Below are positions 1 to 6,377 of a DNA stretch of 7,478 nt, piece by piece (position 1 is the stretch's first letter; each line of letters starts with the position of its first letter). The notes beneath the pieces are model-generated. The model ran no database searches, was not told where the DNA came from, and worked only from the letters and a program-made list of their open reading frames with translations. Source of the stretch: Desulfobacterales bacterium (lineage in GTDB: Bacteria > Desulfobacterota > Desulfobacteria > Desulfobacterales > UBA2174_A); NCBI GenBank assembly GCA_025454075.1, contig JALOPD010000219.1, positions 1 to 7,478 of the forward strand. The letters run 5' to 3'. Position numbers and translations under genes: made by a program.

Positions 1-496
1 GGTCGGCGTCGGCGGCCTCGATGCCGCGGCGGATGCCGCCGAAGACGTCCAGCTCCCAGCCGGCGTCGAAGCCGGCGTCGTAGCTGTTGGAGACGACCCT
101 GCGGGTCTCGCCGTCCTGCCAGTCCGAATTCCGGCCGGGGGTGCGGCTGCGCTGGAAGGAGCCGCCCGCGTCCACTGCCGGCCCGAGCGCGCTCGCGGCG
201 ATCCCGCGCGCGGCGCGCGCCTGGCGGATGCGGGCCTCGGCCTGCAGCAGGTCCAGGTTGGAGCCGATGGCCCTTTCCTCCAGCGAGATCAGCGCCGGGT
301 CCTCGAACACCGTCCACCAGCGCGCCAACTCGACGGCCGGCTGCCCGGCCGGAAAGGTCGGCGCGGCGTCGACCCAGCCGGTTGGAACCGACGTCTGCGG
401 CGGCGTGTAGTCCGGGCCGACCAGGCATCCGCTCAGCACGGATGCATACAGGGAGATCAAGAAGGCGGCCACCGGTCTCCGGACCCGATCGGCCAC
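1..496 (-). CDS. Outer-membrane efflux lipoprotein, NodT/TolC family (3' part beyond window)
   Basis: This is the N-terminal 165 residues of an outer-membrane factor, the trimeric channel that takes substrate from a periplasmic adaptor and releases it outside the cell. I translated it by hand with no stop codon down to base 1. A lipoprotein signal peptide has a basic start (MADRVRRP), a hydrophobic core and the lipobox LSGC with Cys at residue 23, followed by the VGPDYTPP segment typical of NodT-type proteins. Further in are 'RWWTVFEDPAL' near residue 60, 'EARIRQARAA' and 'WELDVFGGIRR' near 150, all family hallmarks. I chose the GTG at 494-496 because AAGGAAGGA lies directly before it and the lipobox then falls at the usual distance. 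An in-frame ATG at 548-550 would translate the palindromic repeat (KFEIPLSPFAKGG) and is unlikely. It is the last gene visible of the macA-macB operon, 112 bases after the permease stop. About two thirds of the protein (a full one is roughly 450-500 residues) lies outside the window. Confidence 0.9.
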   Translation of the reverse strand, partial: MADRVRRPVAAFLISLYASVLSGCLVGPDYTPPQTSVPTGWVDAAPTFPAGQPAVELARWWTVFEDPALISLEERAIGSNLDLLQAEARIRQARAARGIAASALGPAVDAGGSFQRSRTPGRNSDWQDGETRRVVSNSYDAGFDAGWELDVFGGIRRGIEAADAD

Positions 497-509
497 AGTC
501 CTTCCTTTT

Positions 510-528
510 CCCCCTTTGGCAAAGGGGG
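510..528. repeat. Short C5/G5 palindromic repeat before the outer-membrane factor gene
   Basis: CCCCCTTTG (510-518), one spacer base, then CAAAGGGGG (520-528): a perfect 9-bp hairpin. The flanking CAGGGGAATTT on the right belongs to the same motif. Elements built around C5TTT-AAAG5 are scattered through many proteobacterial and desulfobacterial genomes and are often mistranslated as 'PLSPFAKGG'-like peptides at false N-termini, which would happen here with the upstream ATG. On the minus strand the hairpin ends just before the Shine-Dalgarno sequence (AAGGAAGGA, about 498-506) of the outer-membrane factor, so it could influence its translation. That effect is inference. Confidence 0.7.
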
Positions 529-608
529 ACAGGGGAATTTCGAACTTCATCGGAAACTCCAGCAAGCTCAAGAATGGCATGGCGTTAACGCCTTAATGGC
601 CGCCGGCC

Positions 609-1975
<1,367 letters not shown>

Positions 1976-1979
<4 letters not shown>

Positions 1980-2737
1980 CGGGCACCGGCCATGTCCGCC
2001 GCCGGCGCCACGGACCGGACGGAGGCGTCCGCTCCGGCGTCGGAGGGCACGCAGACCGCGCTGTCCTCGATCAGCCCGTCGTGGATGCAGACGATGCGCC
2101 GGGCGGCCCGGGCCACGGTGGGGTCGTGAGTGACGATGATGATGGTCATGCGGTCCTTTTCGTTGAGCTGCTGGAACAGCCGCAGCACCTCCGCGCTGGT
2201 ACGGGAGTCGAGATTGCCGGTCGGCTCGTCGGCGAAGATCAGCGGCGGGTTGTTGACGAGCGCGCGGGCGATGGCGACCCGCTGCTGCTGCCCGCCGGAG
2301 AGCTGCGACGGATAATGGTGCAGGCGGTCGCCGAGGCCGAGCCGCTCGAGGACCTCGCGGGCCTTGCGCCGGGCCTGGCGTTCGGCGAGATGGTCGGCCG
2401 TGTAGGCGAGCGGCATCGCCACGTTGTCCAGCGCGCTGGTGCGCGGCAGGAGATTGAAATTCTGGAAGACGAAGCCGAACGTCTGGTTGCGCAGCTGGGC
2501 GCGTTCGTCGGCCGAGATCGCCGACACCTCGCGGCCGTCAAGCCAGTATTCCCCGGTGGTCGGCCGGTCGAGGCACCCCAATATGTTCATCAGGGTGCTC
2601 TTGCCCGAGCCGGAGGCTCCCATCAGGGCGACCATCTCCCCGCGGGCGATCTGCAGCGACACCCCCTTGAGCACGGGAACGTCGATGTCCCCCAGGCGGT
2701 AGGTCTTGCAGATGTGCTTGAGTTCGATGAGTTCCAT
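1976..2737 (-). CDS. macB: MacB/LolD-type ABC transporter ATP-binding protein
   Basis: This is the cytoplasmic ATPase, 253 residues, that powers the adjacent permease. All motifs are intact: Walker [10 protein letters not shown] (40-48), Q-loop Gln92 in '[10 protein letters not shown]', signature LSGGQ (146-150), Walker B LIFADE (166-171) with catalytic Glu171, D-loop 'GNLD', and the switch His204 in 'VTHD'. The MacB/LolD subfamily is shown by '[16 protein letters not shown]'. After about residue 225 there is an Ala/Asp-rich tail with no motif. I start at the ATG at 2735-2737 ([13 protein letters not shown]) because GGAAG lies 6 bases upstream and it matches the usual N-terminus. An in-frame ATG at 2780-2782 would lie inside the palindromic repeat, and the one at 2756-2758 has poor spacing. 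Its stop overlaps the permease start by 4 bases. It is separated from macA by 158 bases that hold the REP-like element. Confidence 0.95.
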
Positions 2738-2763
2738 GAAACGCTTCCGGAAAGTCATTTCCT

Positions 2764-2826
2764 TTTTTTGTGGGAGCGGCATCTTGCCGCGATGTCATCG
2801 TGGCTGGAAGCCACTCCCACAAAAAA
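2764..2826. repeat. REP-like double-hairpin element (BIME-like) in the macA-ATPase gap
   Basis: A 63-base inverted repeat. The outer arms TTTTTTGTGGGAG (2764-2776) and CTCCCACAAAAAA (2814-2826) pair perfectly over 13 bp. Each half also forms its own hairpin: GCGGCA-TCT-TGCCGC (2776-2790) and GTGGCT-GGA-AGCCAC (2800-2814), with GATG-T-CATC (2791-2799) between them. The inner stems differ from each other, yet each is perfectly paired. Two inverted GTGGGAG-plus-hairpin units are the layout of REP/BIME elements, which in other bacteria are mobilised by RAYT (TnpA-REP) transposases. No RAYT gene is in this window. On the operon mRNA it sits about 27 bases before the ATPase start codon, where it could slow RNA decay or change the MacA:ATPase ratio (inference). 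The T and A runs belong to the stem, so it is not a standard terminator. Confidence 0.85.
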
Positions 2827-2895
2827 CAGACTTTCTTGCCGATAAAGTGGCGCCGCTCGTATAACCCGCTAAACCATAAGAAAAAGAGGCAAGTT

Positions 2896-4269
2896 TTACC
2901 GCGGCCTGCCGCCGCCGGCTGAGCCGCCGCCACGCGGGAAACTGGGCGTGAAGGGGTTGCTGGTCTCCGGTCTGGCGCCGGCCTGCAGCTCCACACCGGT
3001 AACGATCTTCAGCCCTTCGGCCAGATTTTCGCCGGCAACCTCGGTCATGGCGTTGTCGCTCAGGCCGGCGGCTACGGCGAGCGGGCGCACGTAGTCTCCC
3101 GCCGGCAGCCACACGCTGCTCCGGTTGGCCTGCGCGCCGGCGCCCGCGGTCTGGCCCGCGCCGGGCCGCTGCCCTTCCTTGGCCTGGGCCCGGCCCTCGG
3201 CGGTGGATGCGGCCGCGTCGCGGAATTCCGGCGCGATCTGCTCGGGCGTCGGCCGGAAGCGCAGCGCCGCATTGGGCACCTGGAGCACATCCGCGCGGCG
3301 TTCCAGCTCGAACTGGACGTTGGCGGTCAGGTAGGGGAGCAGGCGTCCGCTGGAGTTGTCGGTGACCACCTCCACGGTGTAGGTGACCACATTCTGGGTC
3401 ATGGAGGCGTTGAGCCGGATCTTCCCGACTTCGCCACGGAAGGTTTCGCCGGGAAAGGCATCCACGGTGAACGCCACCGGCTGGCCGGTGCGGATCCTGC
3501 CGATGTCGGCCTCGTTGACCGCCACCCAGACCTGCATACGCCTGAGGTCCTTGGCGATCAGGAAAAGGCTGGGTGCGTTGAGGCTGGCGACGACGGTCTG
3601 GCCGATGTTTACCCGGCGGTCGATGATGACGCCCTTGACCGGCGACGTGATCGTGGTGTAGCCCAGATTGCGCTGCGACCGACGGAAGAGAGCCTCGGCC
3701 TGGGACAGGCTGGCCCGGGCCTGCAGGATGGCGGCCTGGCCCACGGCGACGTTGGCCACGGCCGCCTCGTAGGCCGAGCGGTAGCCGTCGAAGGTGGCTT
3801 CGGCCAGCGCCTCGGAGGGGCCCAGCTTCTGCGCCCGCTGCCAGTCGCGCCCGGCCTGGTTCAGCTTGGCCCGCAGCTGGCCCAGGTCGGATTCGGCCCT
3901 CTGCAGCGCGGCCCTGGCGGCCTGCACCTGGGCTTCGGCCTGGGCCGCGTCCGCGGCATAAAGCGAGTCGTCGATCTTGGCCAGCACGGTGCCCGCCTCG
4001 ACCGCCGAGCCGTAGTCGACGGTGCGGCCGGCGGCGTCCCTGCCGAAGGACACGATCTGCCCGGCGATCTGGGCGCCGACGTCGATGACCTCCTCGGGAA
4101 CCACCGTGCCGGTGGCGCTGATCGAGACCACCAGATCGCCGCGTTTCACGGTCGCCGTGCGGAAGACGGCCCCGGACTCGCCGCCGCGCAGCGCATACCA
4201 GGCAATCCCCGCGCCGATGACCCCCAGCCCGATGGCTCCGGCCACGGCACCCTTTAGCCAGCGCCTCAT
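2896..4269 (-). CDS. macA: MacA-type periplasmic adaptor (HlyD/RND membrane fusion protein)
   Basis: This is the periplasmic adaptor that joins the MacB-type permease to the outer-membrane channel and stimulates its ATPase; 457 residues. The N-terminal anchor spans about 8-28. The first half of the lipoyl domain follows (about 45-100, 'SATGTVVPEEVIDVGAQIAGQI'). An Ala/Gln/Glu-rich alpha-helical hairpin covers about 102-200, and the second lipoyl half with 'YTTITSPVKGVIIDRRVNIGQTV' lies at 204-226. A beta-barrel (about 240-330) and a membrane-proximal domain (331-430) complete it. The latter is split by a low-complexity Ala/Gly/Gln segment (about 341-384), and the protein ends in a Gly-rich tail (446-457). 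The start ATG at 4267-4269 has GGGAG 7 bases upstream. It is the first gene of the operon, followed by ATPase, permease and outer-membrane factor on the same strand. I could not find a convincing promoter directly upstream. Confidence 0.94.
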   Translation of the reverse strand: MRRWLKGAVAGAIGLGVIGAGIAWYALRGGESGAVFRTATVKRGDLVVSISATGTVVPEEVIDVGAQIAGQIVSFGRDAAGRTVDYGSAVEAGTVLAKIDDSLYAADAAQAEAQVQAARAALQRAESDLGQLRAKLNQAGRDWQRAQKLGPSEALAEATFDGYRSAYEAAVANVAVGQAAILQARASLSQAEALFRRSQRNLGYTTITSPVKGVIIDRRVNIGQTVVASLNAPSLFLIAKDLRRMQVWVAVNEADIGRIRTGQPVAFTVDAFPGETFRGEVGKIRLNASMTQNVVTYTVEVVTDNSSGRLLPYLTANVQFELERRADVLQVPNAALRFRPTPEQIAPEFRDAAASTAEGRAQAKEGQRPGAGQTAGAGAQANRSSVWLPAGDYVRPLAVAAGLSDNAMTEVAGENLAEGLKIVTGVELQAGARPETSNPFTPSFPRGGGSAGGGRPR

Positions 4270-4731
4270 TCCAAAGCTCCCGCTCTGCGTGTCATATCAC
4301 CCCGTTAGAATCTTGCGCGGGGACGCATCCATCGTTTCCGAATGGACCCGGCATCGTCATTCCGACGAACCCCGGCCCGTGTTCGGCCCGGGCGGATCAG
4401 ATCCGGCATGACGGTGCTGTTTCGGGACGTTTAACCGGTGCGGCCCGCTGCCCAAGGCATCATCTTCTATGACGAATTAACCAACCCTTGTGATTACTTT
4501 GATAACAATAAGCTTTTCGCTTCTTTTCCGCAATGGAAGGAAAGGTGGGGATCAGGCAGAGCGTGCGCCCGAGAAGGTCGGTTTCGCCGCTAATGGAGAC
4601 GACGATTCTTTTGACAATGGTGTCGTCACATATCATGACATTTGACGATGAAGACGACAAATGCCGTAAGTGGTGTCGCGTCTCGATTAAGGCATTGCGC
4701 TATATCGGGTTAAGTGCAGCCTAGTGATAAC
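4270..4731. other. 462-base gap between macA and the DUF3795 gene
   Basis: I see no convincing gene here; short reading frames on both strands lack recognisable protein character. The half next to macA (4270-4450) is GC-rich and holds the inverted repeat at 4351-4417. The other half (about 4460-4730) is clearly richer in A and T than the genes around it. It carries several GACGAC/GTCGTC words (4598-4603, 4622-4627, 4653-4658), two of which form the 7-bp arms TGTCGTC (4621-4627) and GACGACA (4653-4659). A TTGACA at 4611-4616 is followed by TATCAT only 14 bases later, too close for a normal sigma70 promoter. The macA promoter should lie in this gap, or macA could be read through from the DUF3795 gene, since no clear terminator follows that gene. 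Confidence 0.6.
4351..4417. repeat. Degenerate inverted repeat with CGTCATTCCG/CGG-ATGACG ends
   Basis: The ends GCATCGTCATTCCG (4351-4364) and CGGCATGACGGTGC (4404-4417) are inverted copies that agree at 12 of 14 positions. The inside is also self-complementary: CCCCGGCC against GGCCCGGG with one mismatch, and GGATC-A-GATCC (4394-4404). Elements with CGTCATTCC-type ends are widespread small palindromic repeats in proteobacterial intergenic regions; membership is from memory of the motif. It lies 81 bases upstream of macA and could act as an RNA structure in its leader or as a remnant mobile repeat. Confidence 0.55.
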
Positions 4732-5226
4732 TCAGTCCAGACCCAGCTTCGCTTTGCATTGGTTGCACTGCACGGCGCCGCGGAAAACCCGGTTGCCGCA
4801 TTCCGGGCAGATATAGCGGGCCTCCTCGTCCTGAATCCACTTTTCGGTGCCGTACTTCCGCCGATACGGGACCGCGCGCAGGACCACCTCTTTGCCGACG
4901 GCCATCGGGAAATTCTCGATATGCCGGCAGGGGAATTCGTCGCACTGGTGGCAGCCCTCATAGCCTTTTCTTTGCGTGCAGTCCCTGATCTCGCACTGGT
5001 TGCAGTGCATGAACCGATCGTTGGAAAGGCACCCGCAGCAGCGGATGTCGGCCGCCGAGAGAGTTTCGCTGTTGGGAAGCGTGCCCTTGCCGGCAACCCC
5101 GCCCCGGTAGAGGTTCGCCAGGCGCTCCTTGAATTTCTGATTGCTGTCGCGGTGGGCGATGTAGATGGCGCAGACTCCGCAGTAAAGGCCGCAGGGCGAA
5201 GCGAATTCAGGATAGATTTTCGTCAT
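4732..5226 (-). CDS. DUF3795 cysteine-rich protein with C-terminal zinc ribbon
   Basis: A 164-residue soluble protein with 16 cysteines. The N-terminus 'CGLYCGVCAIYIAHRD' (12-27) and the block C63-C64-G-C66, C75-x2-C78, C83, C92-x2-C95, C100 match the DUF3795 family, found mainly in anaerobic bacteria and archaea and of unknown function; metal or iron-sulfur binding is suspected from the cysteine spacing. The C-terminal C140-x2-C143...C154-x2-C157 is a treble-clef or zinc-ribbon type site that is not part of every family member. I chose the ATG at 5224-5226: GGAGG lies 10 bases upstream, and the promoter at 5272-5300 would place the transcript start near 5264. An in-frame ATG at 5266-5268 would then be at or before the transcript start. 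No signal peptide or membrane segment is visible. It is divergent from the broken kinase gene and lies upstream of, and on the same strand as, the efflux operon, but 462 bases away. A functional link to either is unproven. Confidence 0.85.
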   Translation of the reverse strand: MTKIYPEFASPCGLYCGVCAIYIAHRDSNQKFKERLANLYRGGVAGKGTLPNSETLSAADIRCCGCLSNDRFMHCNQCEIRDCTQRKGYEGCHQCDEFPCRHIENFPMAVGKEVVLRAVPYRRKYGTEKWIQDEEARYICPECGNRVFRGAVQCNQCKAKLGLD

Positions 5227-5271
5227 CGGTTTTCCGCCTCCAAAAACGGTCGACAAATTAAGTGCCAATGA

Positions 5272-5300
5272 TATATATCTGGCGCACCATGAGCAATCAA
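5272..5300 (-). promoter_or_regulatory. Sigma70-type promoter of the DUF3795 gene
   Basis: Read on the minus strand, a -35 box TTGATT (5300-5295), a 17-base spacer and a -10 box TATATA (5277-5272) are followed by a predicted start near 5264, giving a leader of about 38 bases to the ATG at 5226. Spacing is ideal and both boxes are close to consensus. The intervening leader carries GGAGG. It was read by eye only. Confidence 0.6.
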
Positions 5301-5390
5301 GGCGCTATACTCCGCGAAAGGCCGAACCGGGTCCTGCAGGCATTTGCTCAGCCGCCTTCTTCGGACGGAAAAGCTGAGGGAGATCAAGGC

Positions 5391-6195
5391 GTGGCAGAAA
5401 CGATCAGCGATATGGCAAACGATCCAGGGCCGGCCCCGCGCGCTCCGGCCGAACCTCAACGCACCGCCGACATCGCTCGGCTGGACCTCACCCGGCTGCG
5501 GATCGAGGACGGCGTCAAGCTCGATACGGTGTTCGAGCGGGTGACGGAGACGGCCGCCGACATCCTGAACGTGGAACGCGTCGGGGTGTGGCTGATGGTG
5601 GACCACCGGCGGGCGCTGCGCTGCATAAACCTCTACGAGCGATCGAAGAAAAGCCATTCAGCCGGCGTCGCCCTGACGTCGGACCTGATGGCGTTCGCCC
5701 GCCCCGGTCCCCGCTCGGTGCGGATCCTGTGCCCGGCCGAGGTCATTGACGCCCAGTTCCCCATCCTGCAGGCCGCCGCCGGCGAACGCCACCCGTTGAC
5801 GATCGACACCCGGTCGGCGGCCGGGCGCGTGCTGATCGCTCCGGACCTGCTCGAGCGGCTCATGCTCAACCTGGTCGTGAATGCCCGCGACGCCATGCCC
5901 GATGGCGGCTCCATCGCCCTGGTTCTGGACGAGGTCGACGACCGCGGCGAGGACGGCAAGGCGGACCGGTTCGTGCTGATCGCGGTGGGAGACAGCGGCA
6001 CGGGCATTGCGGCGGATCTGCTGGGCAAGATTTTCGACCCCCTTCTTCACCACCAAGCCGCGGGGCCAGGGGACCGGGCTGGGCCTGGCGGTGGCCAGCC
6101 AGATCGTCGCCAGCGCCGGCGGGTTCATCCGCGTGGAGACCGCCGTCGGGCAGGGCAGCACCTTCCGGGTGCTCCTGCCGCGGGTCAGCAGCTGA
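5391..6195 (+). pseudogene. Decayed sensor histidine kinase: GAF fragment joined to ATPase domain, frameshifted
   Basis: Remains of a two-component sensor kinase. The beginning of a GAF domain is clear ('LDTVFERVTETAADILNVERVGVWLM', then 'LRCINLYERS', about 5520-5650). At about 5664-5685 the text jumps into 'LTSDLMAFARP', which in intact kinases is the end of the phospho-acceptor helix pair. The rest of GAF and the H-box histidine are therefore absent. The ATPase domain follows: N-box 'LMLNLVVNARDAMPDGG' (5859-5909), G1 box 'GDSGTGI' (near 5990-6010), F-box and '[10 protein letters not shown]' G2 box (near 6068-6095). Between G1 and G2 the frame shifts: the run of five C at 6038-6042 should be four to read [17 protein letters not shown]. 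With one C fewer the frame runs to the TGA at 6193-6195 (ending LLPRVSS). As written, translation continues out of frame past 6195. I start at GTG 5391, 8 bases after GAGGGAG (5376-5382); an upstream ATG at 5262 is in frame but less likely. A sequencing error could explain the single base but not the missing domain. Confidence 0.8.
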
Positions 6196-6262
6196 GGTCA
6201 ACGGCGCCGCGCCGCCACCGCAGCACTGCCGGGGCGGCGGTCGGGCCGGCCGTTTGCCTTGC

Positions 6263-6291
6263 TTGACAGCGCTGGAGCCATCTCCTATAGT
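6263..6291 (+). promoter_or_regulatory. glyA: Consensus sigma70-type promoter of the SHMT-like gene
   Basis: TTGACA (6263-6268), exactly 17 bases, then TATAGT (6286-6291): a -35 match of 6/6 and a -10 match of 5/6 to the sigma70 consensus. The expected transcript start is near 6298, giving a leader of about 78 bases to the ATG at 6376. The -10 box lies inside the first copy of a 51-base tandem repeat. The second copy carries another TATAGT (6337-6342), but the bases 17 upstream of it (TCGTTC, 6314-6319) are a poor -35, so the first is probably the working promoter. Confidence 0.8.
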
Positions 6292-6377
6292 CCAACCCCC
6301 AATCGCAGAAGGATCGTTCGACGAATAGCCATCTCCTATAGTCCAACCCCCAATCGCAGAAGGATCGTTCGACGAAT
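6276..6377 (+). repeat. Exact 2 x 51-base tandem duplication of promoter core and leader
   Basis: Bases 6276-6326 and 6327-6377 are identical over all 51 positions and directly adjacent. Each copy holds the last 10 bases of the promoter spacer, the -10 box TATAGT, the expected transcript start, the Shine-Dalgarno-like AGAAGGA (6307-6313 and 6358-6364) and ends with GAAT. In the second copy this runs into the start codon (AT of the ATG at 6376-6378); in the first the next base is A, so no ATG forms. The perfect identity suggests a recent event, or an assembly artefact. Confidence 0.95.

Noticed and set aside
2764..2826. Intrinsic terminator after macA
   Set aside because: The T and A runs are on the wrong sides and pair within the stem, and the ATPase gene of the same operon follows directly.
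4460..4660. 66-codon minus-strand frame and overlapping 63-codon plus-strand frame in the macA/DUF3795 gap
   Set aside because: No ribosome binding site of note, no recognisable domain, and composition consistent with chance in an AT-richer stretch.
5306..5311. TATACT as a -10 box for the kinase remnant
   Set aside because: There is no acceptable -35 sequence at 16-18 bases upstream, so it cannot be supported alone.
6210..6239. Hairpin CGCCGCC/GGCGGCG after the kinase remnant as a terminator
   Set aside because: Only 7 bp with a 16-base loop and no T run. In this GC-rich sequence it is expected by chance.
6276..6377. Possible CRISPR array
   Set aside because: The two repeats are directly adjacent with no spacer, and they contain promoter and ribosome-binding signals.
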